A DNA stretch of 64,000 nt, from assembly GCF_009695915.1 (NCBI RefSeq), contig NZ_VUMZ01000001.1, positions 1 through 64,000 on the forward strand, read 5' to 3'. The position numbers and the translations under genes were made by a program. Each line of letters begins with the position of its first letter. Within the stretch, counting starts at the first letter, position 1. Source of the stretch: Hornefia butyriciproducens (GTDB taxonomy: Bacteria > Bacillota > Clostridia > Peptostreptococcales > Anaerovoracaceae). Below the pieces are notes generated by a model. The model did no database searches. It was given only the letters and a program-made list of their open reading frames with translations, and was not told the origin of the DNA. Shown here one piece after another: positions 33,641 to 41,709 of the stretch.

Positions 33641-35158
33641 ATGGAAGTTGATGAAAAGGTAAAGGAAAGACTCAGAAGCGAAAAGGCGTATGACCTTATC
33701 ATGTCCGCGGAGGAGGCCGCCGCTATGATTAAGGACGGCATGACCCTGGGCGTCAGCGGGTTCACCGCCTCAGGCTATCCGAAGGCCGTCCCCCACGCTC
33801 TGGCCGAGCGCGGGAAAAAAGGCGAGAAATTCAAGGTTAACGTCTATTCCGGCGCATCTCTTGGACCGGAAATCGATACTGAAATGACGGAAGCCGGAAT
33901 TATGGGTATGCGTATGCCCTACATGACGGACTCAACGTTCCGTGCTGCGGTGAACAAAGGCGAGTGCGACTATATCGACATGCATCTTTCTCATTCAACG
34001 CAGTACATCAATTACGGCGCACTGCCGAAGGTAGAAATCGCCATTGTAGAAGCGCTGGCGCTGAACGAAGACGGAAGTATCGTTCCCACCACCTCAGTCG
34101 GAAACACGCCGGCCATCGTCCGGCAGGCCGACAAGGTCATCATCGAGCTGAACACCCTTCAGCCTATGGGCCTGGAGGGAATGCACGACTGCATTGTTCT
34201 CCCGAATCCGCCGCATCGCAAGCCTATTGATATCACAAAGCCTAACGACCGCATCGGTGTTCCGTACATTGAATGCGGCTGGGACAAAATCTGCGGAATC
34301 GTCATTACTGACATCCAGGACGGACTTCGTCCCCTCGGTTCTGTGAGTGAGGATTCGCAGAAAATCGCCGATCACATCATCGACTTTCTGGACGGTGAAG
34401 TCCGGGCGGGACGACTGGATGACACGCTCCTGCCCATCCAGTCCGGCGTTGGAAGCGTCGCCAACGCGGTACTGTACGGACTTCTTGAGTCCGAATTTCA
34501 TGATCTGACCTGCTACACCGAAGTCGTGCAGGACTCCATGCTTGAGCTCATCAAGGCCGGAAAGGTCACCTGCGCCTCCACCACCGCCATCACCCCTTCC
34601 CCGGAAATGAAAGCGAAATTCGATGAGGAATGTGACCTGTATAAGGGAAAGCTGATTTTCCGCCCCGAAGATATTTCAAACAATCCGGGAATCATCCGTC
34701 GTCTGGGCGTCATTTCCATGAACACCGCCCTGGAATGCGATATCTACGGAAATGTCAATTCCACGCACGTCAACGGCTCCTCCATGATGAACGGCATCGG
34801 CGGCAGCGGAGACTTCGCCAGAAACGCTGCGATAAGCATTTTCTCGACCGTATCCGTAGCCAAGGGCGGCGCGATTTCCTCAATCGTGCCCTTCTGCTCC
34901 CACATCGACCACACCGAGCACGACGTTCAGGTCATTGTCACAGAGCAGGGTTACGCAGATCTCCGCGGCCTGACACCGAAACAGCGGGCAGTCAGAATTA
35001 TCGAGAACTGCGCCCACCCCGACTACAAAGACATGCTGAAGGACTACTTCGACAGAGCCTGCGCCACCAGCAAGCTGCAGACGCCGCATCTTCTGGACGA
35101 AGCCTTCTCCTGGCACATCCGCGCCATGAAAACCGGCAGCATGAAGGTCGGAGAATAA
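33641..35158 (+). CDS. cat1: acetyl-CoA hydrolase/transferase family CoA-transferase (Cat1 type)
   Basis: A 505-residue enzyme of the family that includes succinyl-CoA:acetate CoA-transferase (Cat1, AarC) and 4-hydroxybutyrate CoA-transferase. It moves CoA between acyl groups in fermentation. The segment GVGSVANAVLYGL followed by TCYTEVVQDSM contains the likely catalytic glutamate, and IVTEQGYADLRGLTPKQRA is the conserved C-terminal motif. GAGGAGG precedes the ATG. It stands alone with its own promoter and terminator. With PduL (45.5 kb) it suggests acetate-forming energy metabolism. Exact acyl partners cannot be read from sequence. Confidence 0.9.
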   Translation: MEVDEKVKERLRSEKAYDLIMSAEEAAAMIKDGMTLGVSGFTASGYPKAVPHALAERGKKGEKFKVNVYSGASLGPEIDTEMTEAGIMGMRMPYMTDSTFRAAVNKGECDYIDMHLSHSTQYINYGALPKVEIAIVEALALNEDGSIVPTTSVGNTPAIVRQADKVIIELNTLQPMGLEGMHDCIVLPNPPHRKPIDITKPNDRIGVPYIECGWDKICGIVITDIQDGLRPLGSVSEDSQKIADHIIDFLDGEVRAGRLDDTLLPIQSGVGSVANAVLYGLLESEFHDLTCYTEVVQDSMLELIKAGKVTCASTTAITPSPEMKAKFDEECDLYKGKLIFRPEDISNNPGIIRRLGVISMNTALECDIYGNVNSTHVNGSSMMNGIGGSGDFARNAAISIFSTVSVAKGGAISSIVPFCSHIDHTEHDVQVIVTEQGYADLRGLTPKQRAVRIIENCAHPDYKDMLKDYFDRACATSKLQTPHLLDEAFSWHIRAMKTGSMKVGE

Positions 35159-35341
35159 CGGCCGGCGCACATCGAACGCCGTTTTGATTCCACTTGACCG
35201 CCGATGCACCTGACTGATACGCAACAGCCGCTGCACGACGGCCGGCATACGATAATCGACCGCGCTGCCGCAAAGCACGTGACCGGCGATGCACCTGACA
35301 CGAAAAACGCCGCCCCGGGAGAACCGGAGAAGCATAAAACA

Positions 35342-35381
35342 GTTGCTCCGGCTGATGGGTAACACCATCGGCCGGAGCAAC
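35342..35381. terminator. bidirectional terminator between cat1 and proX
   Basis: A 17-bp stem (35342-35358 with 35365-35381, one G-T pair) with a 6-nt loop GTAACA lies between convergent genes. On the minus strand it is followed by TGTTTTAT, on the plus strand by ATTTCTC. The 290 bp between cat1 and proX contain no supported gene. Confidence 0.75.
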
Positions 35382-35447
35382 ATTTCTCGTCCGAATCCAC
35401 CCTGCGAGTGGCGTTTTCTTTTGGTTTCTGCGAAGATCCACCCCGTC

Positions 35448-36005
35448 TTATTCTATCGATTTTTCCTCTATGACAGGATTCCCCAGCTTCTCGAGAATTC
35501 TGTAAAAATCCGACTTGTGCACGGAAACCGTCGCTGTATTCCGGCACGGATGAAGGTTAATCCATTCCGCATCGTCTGCAGTCACAATCTCATTTCCCAG
35601 TACAACCGTAACCTTCTTCTCCGTATCATTAAACAGCGCATAGGGCGTCACCGATCCCGGCTTCAGCCTCAGCAGTTCCCACATTTCCTCCGGGGTGGCG
35701 AACCGGTTTTTGTGCCAGCCCGCCACCTGTTTGAAATGTTTCTGGTCCATTCTGCGATGATCCTCCAGAACCACCATAAAGAATTCCTCTGTCTTTTTGT
35801 CCTTAATCAGGAGATTTTTCAGATTGAGTCCCGGAAACATCAGTTCCTCCGCTCCCTCCTGATCCGCCGAAAACAACGCCTCATGTTCATGCCAGTTATA
35901 ATCGGTGATCTCAAGTTCCTTCAGAATTCCCAGGAATCGTTTCTCGTTGTTGTCCGTATTGCACTCCTCATTACCGTTTGAAGCACTGTCCTTATTTATA
36001 AGCAT
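35448..36005 (-). CDS. proX: aminoacyl-tRNA deacylase of the ProX/YbaK family
   Basis: Free-standing editing domain that hydrolyses Ala-tRNA(Pro), correcting prolyl-tRNA synthetase errors. The ATG at 36005 follows AGGAGGAAAAACAGAT; 185 residues result. Family features include WHEHEALFS, FPGLNLKNLLIKDKKT, RLKPGSVTPYALFND and the C-terminal INLHPCRNTATVSV. Compared with minimal ProX proteins it has about 20 extra polar residues (Asn/Asp/Glu-rich) at the N terminus. It converges on cat1 and is divergent from the [2Fe-2S] protein gene. Confidence 0.92.
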   Translation of the reverse strand: MLINKDSASNGNEECNTDNNEKRFLGILKELEITDYNWHEHEALFSADQEGAEELMFPGLNLKNLLIKDKKTEEFFMVVLEDHRRMDQKHFKQVAGWHKNRFATPEEMWELLRLKPGSVTPYALFNDTEKKVTVVLGNEIVTADDAEWINLHPCRNTATVSVHKSDFYRILEKLGNPVIEEKSIE

Positions 36006-36173
36006 ATCTGTTTTTCCTCCTCTGCAGCTCGATTCGTACGACCGCGTCACTATTGTATCATATTTCCGCTGACCTTCCAAAGAAAATTCCCGTTTACAGC
36101 GACCGTTTCAGCGCCGGATCGACTCCGCCTGCGAAATCTGCCGAAACTTTCCCTTTATACAAAAGCTCCTGTT

Positions 36174-36200
36174 TTGCAGACATCAGTTATATGCTATAAT
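36174..36200 (+). promoter_or_regulatory. promoter of the [2Fe-2S] protein gene
   Basis: TGCTATAAT at 36192-36200 is a perfect extended -10 element. A possible -35 TTGCAG lies at 36174-36179 but with only 15 nt spacing. The leader before the ATG is about 15 nt and contains AGGAGG. Confidence 0.6.
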
Positions 36201-36221
36201 GCTGGCAGGAGGAATATTTTT

Positions 36222-36416
36222 ATGGACAAAAAATCAAGAGAATACGAAGTATGTCTTTGTCACCACGTAACCCGCGGAGAAGTTGAAGACTTTATCCGGG
36301 AACATCAGATTACGGATCTGAAGACACTCTGCGAGAGCATGGATGTAGGAAACAAGTGCGGCGGATGCCGCGAGGATCTGGACATGATTCTGTCCGACTG
36401 TGCAGCGGAGGCATAA
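36222..36416 (+). CDS. small BFD-like [2Fe-2S]-binding protein
   Basis: A 64-residue protein resembling the iron-sulfur domain of bacterioferritin-associated ferredoxin and NifU/NasD-type proteins. The four cysteines are arranged as CLCHHVTRGE near residue 10 and CGGC near residue 46, the usual CxC...CxxC pattern. The ATG at 36222 follows GGCAGGAGG and a perfect extended -10; an upstream in-frame ATG lies inside the promoter. No larger domain is attached and no bacterioferritin gene is near. The partner is unknown; such domains pass electrons or sense iron. Confidence 0.85.
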   Translation: MDKKSREYEVCLCHHVTRGEVEDFIREHQITDLKTLCESMDVGNKCGGCREDLDMILSDCAAEA

Positions 36417-36529
36417 GCCGGCCGAGTTGGCAGGTGTACTGATTCGTACTCTGATTGCGATTAAAGTAGATTAACTCGAGTTAGATGATGATCAGGCCTG
36501 CCACATTTTCGGATTTTTTTCGTGAAATG

Positions 36530-36551
36530 TAGCAGAATCTGCTATTTTTTT
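36530..36551 (+). terminator. terminator of the [2Fe-2S] protein gene
   Basis: TAGCAG-AAT-CTGCTA (6-bp stem) is followed by seven T residues, about 115 nt after the stop codon. Confidence 0.8.
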
Positions 36552-36750
36552 GGATTTCATGGCAACTCCTATTAGGTCAAAGGGTTATTCCCCGGTGCAA
36601 CCGGGCATGCCCGTTTATGGTTCTTCTATATTCCGCTGTATTCCGCCATTCCATCAGTCGACGGCCGGTTACGCTGATCCGGTTACGTTGTGATCATGTC
36701 AGATCCTGCGATTGAACGGGTTCAGTTTCCATCCCGTTTCCTTTGTATAT

Positions 36751-36780
36751 AAGAAAAAACGCCGGAACATATTTCCGACG
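36751..36780 (-). terminator. terminator of the tRNA operon
   Basis: On the minus strand CGTCGGAA-ATATG-TTCCGGCG (8-bp stem with one G-T pair) is followed by TTTTTTCTT, 10 nt after the tRNA-Cys CCA end. Confidence 0.9.
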
Positions 36781-36790
36781 GTTTTCTCTG

Positions 36791-36865
<75 letters not shown>

Positions 36866-36910
36866 ATGATGACAGCCAAGATGCAATCACTTGCATCCTG
36901 GCTTGTGAAT

Positions 36911-36985
36911 TGGCTAGGGTAGCAGGATTCGAACCTGCGCATGATGGAATCAGAATCCATTGCCTTACCACTTGGCGATACCCCA
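36911..36985 (-). tRNA. trnQ: tRNA-Gln(CTG)
   Basis: Complete 75-nt cloverleaf with CCA encoded. Acceptor arm TGGGGTA pairs with TACCCTA (one G-T), discriminator G. The anticodon loop TTCTGAT gives CTG, reading CAG. The T arm is GCAGG-TTCGAAT-CCTGC. The TGG-rich 5' end is typical of tRNA-Gln. Confidence 0.96.
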
Positions 36986-36989
36986 TCAA

Positions 36990-37066
36990 TGGGGTGGGTA
37001 GTGGGGATCGAACCCACGCATGTAGGAATCACAATCCTATGTCTTAACCACTTGACTATACCCACC
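36990..37066 (-). tRNA. trnH: tRNA-His(GTG)
   Basis: 77-nt gene including the encoded G at position -1 (37066), which faces C73 and is the identity element of tRNA-His. Acceptor arm GTGGGTA pairs with TACCCAC, and CCA is encoded. The anticodon loop TTGTGAT gives GTG. It lies 4 nt upstream of tRNA-Gln. Confidence 0.97.
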
Positions 37067-37080
37067 ATACTTGTTAATTT

Positions 37081-37310
37081 TGCGAACTGCGGTGTTGCTC
37101 GGCTTCGTCCTCGCTCACGTGCACAAGCACGCTCCGCTCGTTCCTCACCTGTGCGCCTTGCATTTCACAAAATTACCTGCGTATCTGTTTTCTTTTGCGA
37201 ATTGCGGTGTTGCTCGGCTTCGTCCTCGCTCACGTGCACAAGCACGCTCCGCTCGCTCCTCACCCGTGCGCCTTGCACTTCACAAAATTACCTGCGTATC
37301 TGTTTTCTTT
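37081..37310 (-). repeat. 115-bp tandem duplication between tRNA-Asp and tRNA-His
   Basis: Units 37081-37195 and 37196-37310 are in tandem and differ at only about four positions. Each contains a CGTGC-ACAA-GCACG hairpin and the GCGAGGACGAAGCCGAGC type sequence (minus strand). Both lie within the tRNA transcript. No reading frame or tRNA remnant is recognised. The near identity implies a recent duplication or ongoing gene conversion. Confidence 0.95.
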
Positions 37311-37366
37311 TGTAAATTATTCTATCATATATGCCCTGCAAATGCAAAGCATATATGATATTAAAT

Positions 37367-37443
37367 TGGCGACCAAGACGAGGCTCGAACTCGTGACCTC
37401 CAGCGTGACAGGCTGGCATTCTAACCAACTGAACTACTTGGCC
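37367..37443 (-). tRNA. trnD: tRNA-Asp(GTC)
   Basis: Complete 77-nt cloverleaf with CCA encoded. Acceptor arm GGCCAAG pairs with CTTGGTC (one G-T), discriminator G. The anticodon stem CCAGC/GCTGG holds the loop CTGTCAC, giving GTC. It is 5 nt downstream of tRNA-Val. Confidence 0.97.
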
Positions 37444-37448
37444 ATATC

Positions 37449-37524
37449 TGGTGGGCGTTATAGGGCTCGAACCTATGACCCCCTGCTTGTAAGGCAGATG
37501 CTCTCCCAGCTGAGCTAAACGCCC
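37449..37524 (-). tRNA. trnV: tRNA-Val(TAC)
   Basis: Complete 76-nt cloverleaf with CCA encoded. Acceptor arm GGGCGTT pairs with AACGCCC, discriminator A. The anticodon loop CTTACAA gives TAC. It is 5 nt downstream of tRNA-Met. Confidence 0.97.
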
Positions 37525-37529
37525 AGATA

Positions 37530-37606
37530 TGGTAGCGGCGAGTGGAGTCGAACCACCGACCTTCCGGGTATGAACCGGACGCTCTAGCCAACTAAGCTAC
37601 ACCGCC
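37530..37606 (-). tRNA. trnM: tRNA-Met(CAT), elongator type
   Basis: Complete 77-nt cloverleaf with CCA encoded. Acceptor arm GGCGGTG pairs with CGCCGCT with G-T pairs at the end. The anticodon loop TTCATAC gives CAT. The body closely resembles Bacillus elongator tRNA-Met, and the three G-C pairs and C1-A72 mismatch of initiator tRNA are missing. It is the first gene of the operon, about 25 nt after the predicted transcription start. Confidence 0.93.
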
Positions 37607-37638
37607 ACATCGCAGTAATTTGAATCACTGCAAGAAAT

Positions 37639-37667
37639 ATACTACCAAAATTCCGCTACTGTGTCAA
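37639..37667 (-). promoter_or_regulatory. tRNA operon promoter
   Basis: On the minus strand a consensus TTGACA (37662-37667), a 17-nt spacer and TAGTAT (37639-37644) precede the tRNA-Met gene. The perfect -35 box fits a strong stable-RNA promoter. Confidence 0.85.
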
Positions 37668-38067
37668 CAGTTTTTTCGGGATTTTCTGCAATACTTTTCA
37701 TCGAGGCTCGACAACACAGTAAAGAAGCCGTTTCTGTCAACGAAAACGTCCGCAATATGATACATCTGATGCGTCCTACACTCAGTCGTTTCGTTCGTTT
37801 CTTTGCTGCACTCACCGAATTTCATTGCCTTACGTCCCAGCTTCCCGTGCCTCTTGAATTCCACGGTCTGCCGCGGTATAATAAGTGCGTACCGATTGAG
37901 CCCCGTCGGGCTTAATCGTGCGTGCAGAGTACTTGCTGCAGTGCCGCGTACACCTCAGGCGGCAGTCGCCGACCCGCACCAGTTGACTGTCATGCATCCG
38001 TCAGATGCAATGTACAATGTACGCCGGCATGCATTAAAACGAATTCCCATTATACAGGAGGCACATC
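37668..38067. other. gene-free stretch between the tRNA promoter and lgt
   Basis: Four hundred bp without a supported gene. It contains repeat family 2 copy 3 (37876-37925), whose TATAAT could also serve as a -10 box for lgt. Open frames here (for example 37664-37864 minus) lack ribosome binding sites and recognisable domains. Confidence 0.5.
37876..37925 (+). repeat. dispersed repeat family 2, copy 3
   Basis: Begins TATAATAAGTGCG and carries the palindrome ATTGAGCC-CCGTC-GGGCTTAAT, with two compensated changes relative to copy 1 (AAGTC to AGCCC paired with GACTT to GGGCT). The compensating substitutions suggest the hairpin itself is maintained. It ends with a CGTGCGTG segment. Confidence 0.75.
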
Positions 38068-38826
38068 ATGACATCACCCGGGCCGGTCGCTTTTACGATT
38101 GCGGGCATCGACATCATGTGGTATGGTATACTAATCGGCACAGGATTTATCCTGGCCATTCTTTTGTGCTATAAAAGAGCACCGCAGCACGGCATTCAGA
38201 GCGACAGCATCATCGACTTCGCTTTATGGATGATTCCCGTTTCCATTGTCGGTGCACGACTCTACTACGTGATTTTCCGTTGGGATCTTTACCGGGAAAA
38301 TTGGGCCGAGATCCTTCATATCAGGAATGGCGGACTGGCAATCCACGGCGGACTGATCTGCGGTCTCATCGTTGCTCTGGTTTTCTGTCATAGAAGAAAC
38401 ATCCCGTTTCTCGAACTGGCCGATCTGATTTTTCCGTCAGTGGCATTGGCGCAATCCATAGGACGGTGGGGAAATTTTTTCAATTCTGAGGCGCACGGCG
38501 GTCCCACTGACCTTCCCTGGGCAATTATCGTGAACGGGCAGGCAGTTCACCCCACCTTTCTCTACGAATCGATCTGGTGTTTTCTGCTGTTTCTGTTCCT
38601 TCTGTGGGTTGACCGGCGGCGGAAATTTCCCGGTCAGATCGCGCTGCTCTACGGAATGCTCTATTCAGTCGAGCGGTTCTGTGTGGAGCATCTGCGAACG
38701 GATAGCCTGATGATCGGGCCTTTCCGCCAGGCTCAGGTTCTGAGCGCGGTCGTTTTCATCGCCTGCCTCATCCTATATCTCGTACTAAACTACAAAGAAA
38801 TTCAGCAAAGGAGCATACAAGAATGA
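38068..38826 (+). CDS. lgt: prolipoprotein diacylglyceryl transferase
   Basis: Membrane enzyme that attaches diacylglycerol to the lipobox cysteine of prolipoproteins. 252 residues with about seven hydrophobic segments. The family signature GRWGNFFNSEAHGGPTDLPW is present, as are the loop NGGLAIHGGLICGL and the motif HPTFLYESIW. ACAGGAGG precedes the ATG. The stop overlaps the ychF start as ATGA, so the two are translated together. Confidence 0.97.
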   Translation: MTSPGPVAFTIAGIDIMWYGILIGTGFILAILLCYKRAPQHGIQSDSIIDFALWMIPVSIVGARLYYVIFRWDLYRENWAEILHIRNGGLAIHGGLICGLIVALVFCHRRNIPFLELADLIFPSVALAQSIGRWGNFFNSEAHGGPTDLPWAIIVNGQAVHPTFLYESIWCFLLFLFLLWVDRRRKFPGQIALLYGMLYSVERFCVEHLRTDSLMIGPFRQAQVLSAVVFIACLILYLVLNYKEIQQRSIQE

Positions 38827-39920
38827 AATTAGGAATCGTCGGCCTGCCGAACGTAGGCAAAAGCACGCTGTTTAACGCGATAACAAAGGCCGGTGCGGAA
38901 GCGGCGAACTACCCGTTCTGCACCATCGAACCCAATGTCGGTGTCGTCACAGTTCCGGATCAGCGAATCCGCGTCCTTTCAGATCTGAATAAATCAAAAA
39001 AGACGATTTATACCACCATAGAATTCTGCGATATCGCGGGGCTGGTCAAGGGCGCATCGAAAGGCGAGGGTCTCGGAAACAAATTCCTGGGACATATACG
39101 CGAAGTCGCCGCTATCGTCCACGTCGTCCGCTGCTTTGAGAACGAAAACATCGTTCACGTGTCCGGAAAAATTGATCCGCTGAGCGACATTGAAACCATC
39201 AACACTGAGCTGATCCTGTCGGATATGGAACTTCTGGAGCGGCGCATCGCGAAAACGGAAAAAGGCTCCCGTTACGACAAAGCACTGGCTGGAGAACTGG
39301 AAATCCTGAAGAAGGTCTACGATTTCCTCAGCAGCGGAACCTCTGCCCGCGCGATGGAACTGGACGAAGACGAGGCAGACTTCGTCCGGACTCTGGATCT
39401 TCTCTCCTATAAACCGATCATCTATGTTGCAAACGTCTCCGAGGAAGACGCCGCAGACGGCAGCGAAAACGAATACGTGACCGCCGTCCGCGAATTTGCC
39501 GCAGGGGAAGGTGCGGAGGCAGTCGTAATCTGCGCGGAAATCGAACAGGAGATCTCCGAGCTGGACGACGACGAAAAGGCGCTTTTCCTGGAGGAACTGA
39601 ATATCGACGAATCCGGTCTGGACAAGCTTATCAAGGCCTCCTACCGCCTGCTGAATCTGATTTCTTTCCTGACCACCGGCTCCGACGAGACGCGGGCCTG
39701 GACCATTACCAACGGAACGAAGGCTCCGCAGGCTGCGGGAAAAATCCATACTGACTTTGAGAAAGGTTTCATTCGCGCCGAAACCATCAACTACGATACG
39801 CTGATGGCAGAATGCGACGGAAGTATGACGAAAGCCCGCGAGAAAGGCCTGCTGCGCTCAGAGGGCAAAGAATACATCGTAAAGGACGGAGATATCATCA
39901 CCTTCCTGTTCAACGTGTAA
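38823..39920 (+). CDS. ychF: redox-regulated ATPase/GTPase YchF
   Basis: Obg-related P-loop protein that binds ribosomes and prefers ATP. 365 residues, full length. The P-loop is [12 protein letters not shown], the G3 motif [16 protein letters not shown], and the base-specificity motif reads NVSE instead of NKxD, the change that allows ATP binding. A coiled-coil arm (about 130-200) and the C-terminal TGS domain ([20 protein letters not shown]) follow. It overlaps lgt by 4 nt. Confidence 0.97.
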   Translation: MKLGIVGLPNVGKSTLFNAITKAGAEAANYPFCTIEPNVGVVTVPDQRIRVLSDLNKSKKTIYTTIEFCDIAGLVKGASKGEGLGNKFLGHIREVAAIVHVVRCFENENIVHVSGKIDPLSDIETINTELILSDMELLERRIAKTEKGSRYDKALAGELEILKKVYDFLSSGTSARAMELDEDEADFVRTLDLLSYKPIIYVANVSEEDAADGSENEYVTAVREFAAGEGAEAVVICAEIEQEISELDDDEKALFLEELNIDESGLDKLIKASYRLLNLISFLTTGSDETRAWTITNGTKAPQAAGKIHTDFEKGFIRAETINYDTLMAECDGSMTKAREKGLLRSEGKEYIVKDGDIITFLFNV

Positions 39921-39985
39921 TCCGCATTAATCCTGCACCTACGCACATTGAATCCGCAGCCCGCGGAGTTTAATAGTTGTCCGCC

Positions 39986-40027
39986 CGGTGCACAATCCGG
40001 TGCACACTTCCACCGGATTGTGCACCG
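39986..40027. repeat. perfect 17-bp inverted repeat after ychF
   Basis: CGGTGCACAATCCGGTG (39986-40002) pairs perfectly with CACCGGATTGTGCACCG (40011-40027) around the 8-nt loop CACACTTC. It lies between the convergent ychF and DUF5688 genes. No T-run follows on either strand. It may end both transcripts or be a palindromic element. Confidence 0.9.
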
Positions 40028-40050
40028 CGGCGCTGCAGAAGACCTTCCCC

Positions 40051-40104
40051 CAGCGCCTTCCATTAAGTCCGACGGAGACTTGATGCGCGGACACTGATTT
40101 TATC
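40051..40104 (-). repeat. dispersed repeat family 2, copy 2
   Basis: On the minus strand it starts ATAAAATCAGTGTCCGCGC, carries the hairpin ATCAAGTC-TCCGTCG-GACTTAAT and ends GGCGCTG. It touches the 3' end of the DUF5688 gene and lies 24 bp from the 17-bp inverted repeat. Confidence 0.75.
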
Positions 40105-40942
40105 ACAGTGCGGGCCTCATTGTTTTGTTCTCCCTGCTGTAATAATACAGTGTATCAGACAGCATGTCCCCCGCCTCAAGAACGGTACGGTTCGCCTCGT
40201 AGATCATCTTCCTCAGCTTGTCCGCAGACGCATCCTCTACCGGCAGTGTAATAATCTCATGGACAGATGACGGAATCACATACAGATCCGATTCCATCAT
40301 CTCTGAAATGTTCGCCAGCGACTCGCGGTAAAGCATGGCGGCCGCTCCGATGATTCCCCGGTCATTGCTCAGCACATTGATGTTTTCGCCGATGTTTTCA
40401 GTGTAGAGCGGCAGCATTCTGGGGGTGTTTTCCATCGCGAGCTCGTACAGACGTTCTTCACTGAGTCCCTCGCGCTCCGCCAGCGCATTTGTGATTGTAA
40501 CCGCATTAAATGACCGATCCGGAAGCGGAATCATATAGCGATAGATGATCGACATGTCGTGACAGGAGCGGTTCGGCACATCCGAAAGAAGTTCCCTGTT
40601 CCGCTCCGTATTGATCAGCGCCATAATGATTCCATCCTCTCGGGGTTCCGGCCGCATACATTCTGACATGGCCCGTCCGTACCTCATGCCGCTGACATAG
40701 AATTCTGCGGCAAAGCGCAGCGTTTTTTCCAAACTCCCGCAGGACTGATACCACTCATACAGCATATCGATATAGAGAGTCGGCACGGCAGTTCCGTCTT
40801 CACCGCTTCCAATCAGAACAGCCTCACGCCGGCCGCGCCTCGTGCGGATGAATTCCACTTTCATCTCCCATCCGGCATACTCCTCCGGCAGATACCCGCG
40901 AATCTTTTTCACGATTTCATCCCTGAATTTCTGATAGTCCAT
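40103..40942 (-). CDS. DUF5688 family protein of unknown function
   Basis: A 279-residue cytoplasmic protein of the DUF5688 family common in Clostridia. Visible features are an N-terminal MDYQKFRDEIVKKIRGYLP, a central LSDVPNRSCHDMSIIYRYM and a C-terminal helix. No catalytic motif or membrane segment is seen. The start at 40942 fits family N termini, but the frame continues upstream to 41026, where AAAGGAGG stands near a GTG (40993), so the start is uncertain. The upstream sequence contains an AAGGAC...GTCCTTTTT hairpin (about 40963-40987), possibly an attenuator. Confidence 0.75.
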   Translation of the reverse strand: MDYQKFRDEIVKKIRGYLPEEYAGWEMKVEFIRTRRGRREAVLIGSGEDGTAVPTLYIDMLYEWYQSCGSLEKTLRFAAEFYVSGMRYGRAMSECMRPEPREDGIIMALINTERNRELLSDVPNRSCHDMSIIYRYMIPLPDRSFNAVTITNALAEREGLSEERLYELAMENTPRMLPLYTENIGENINVLSNDRGIIGAAAMLYRESLANISEMMESDLYVIPSSVHEIITLPVEDASADKLRKMIYEANRTVLEAGDMLSDTLYYYSRENKTMRPAL

Positions 40943-41097
40943 AGCATTTTCCCGCAACAGAAAAAGGACCATCCTGAGACAGTCCTTTTCCACGCAGGAG
41001 TTTCCTCCTTTCGTTATCAGTTCCATTTATCTACAGTATTATCATAGCACGATTTTCGTCCCCTTACAATACTTTTTTTGTCAGATATGTAATAAAA

Positions 41098-41505
41098 TTA
41101 CATCATCGACAGATTCCTGGCAACATGGAACAGAAACCGCTGTTTCCATATCTTCCAGATTTTCGTCTGGTACCCGACCGGCTGTTTTTTGTACACAATG
41201 TTCGCATACACAAAATCACGATAATTCTCCGGCACTGTATCCAGCGCCCTGCGGATGGCCTCCACCCGCTTCTCCAGCGTAATCTTCTCCACTGCCTTCT
41301 TCTCCGTCGGCCGGATCGCAGCATAATCCCGCCGGCCTTCTCGGACAATACTGGCGCTGCAGCCGTCGCCTGTAATTTCCCGATCCAGTTCTCTGACCCG
41401 CTTCTCCATCCTCGCCAGATCCCGAACTGCCCACAGGCTCTGATAATACACCGCATCCGGCATTACATATTCCGCGAATCTACGCTGCTGCCATTCTCTT
41501 GCCAT
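41098..41505 (-). CDS. small protein of unknown function, helical and basic
   Basis: A 135-residue protein starting at an ATG with AAAAGGAGG upstream. It is rich in charged helices: DLARMEKRVRELDREI, then KKAVEKITLEKRVEAIRRAL and a basic C-terminal region with IWKIWKQRFLFHVARNL. The second half is reminiscent of phage late-gene regulators of the ArpU/RinA type or a sigma region 4, but I cannot confirm this. No phage genes are nearby. It stands alone with its own promoter. Confidence 0.65.
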   Translation of the reverse strand: MAREWQQRRFAEYVMPDAVYYQSLWAVRDLARMEKRVRELDREITGDGCSASIVREGRRDYAAIRPTEKKAVEKITLEKRVEAIRRALDTVPENYRDFVYANIVYKKQPVGYQTKIWKIWKQRFLFHVARNLSMM

Positions 41506-41590
41506 AATACTTCCTCCTTTTATTAATATTATGTACACGAAACCTCCCGTCGGAAGTTCCAATGGCGGCGCCGCACTCTTTGTGGAAACT

Positions 41591-41620
41591 ACTATGCCAT
41601 AGATGTATTGTCAAAGTCAA
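41591..41620 (-). promoter_or_regulatory. candidate promoter of the small helical protein gene
   Basis: On the minus strand TTGACT (41615-41620), an 18-nt spacer and CATAGT (41591-41596) precede the gene, leaving a leader of about 80 nt. Confidence 0.4.
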
Positions 41621-41709
41621 TCATTTTCTCAGAGCCGTGCCGGTATTTCTCCCGCAGCTGTCGCATTTCAGGTAGTTACGGTCGAGGTTCGCGGCGTTTC
41701 CGGCTGCCG

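Larger units (their letters stand above)
36417..36790. other. gene-free stretch between the [2Fe-2S] gene and the tRNA cluster
   Basis: No supported reading frame. It holds the plus-strand terminator at 36530-36551 and the minus-strand tRNA terminator at 36751-36780. A wider inverted pair GGCAGG (36429) and CCTGCC (36497) flanks AT-rich sequence. Short repeated TTCCGCTGTATTCCGCC and CCGGTTACG elements occur between 36630 and 36690. Confidence 0.6.

Noticed and set aside
37664-37864. 66-codon minus-strand frame near the tRNA promoter
   Set aside because: It overlaps the tRNA promoter, has no ribosome binding site and no family features.
41098-41505. Prophage remnant suggested by the ArpU/RinA-like small protein
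   Set aside because: No other phage gene, integrase or attachment site lies nearby and the resemblance is weak.
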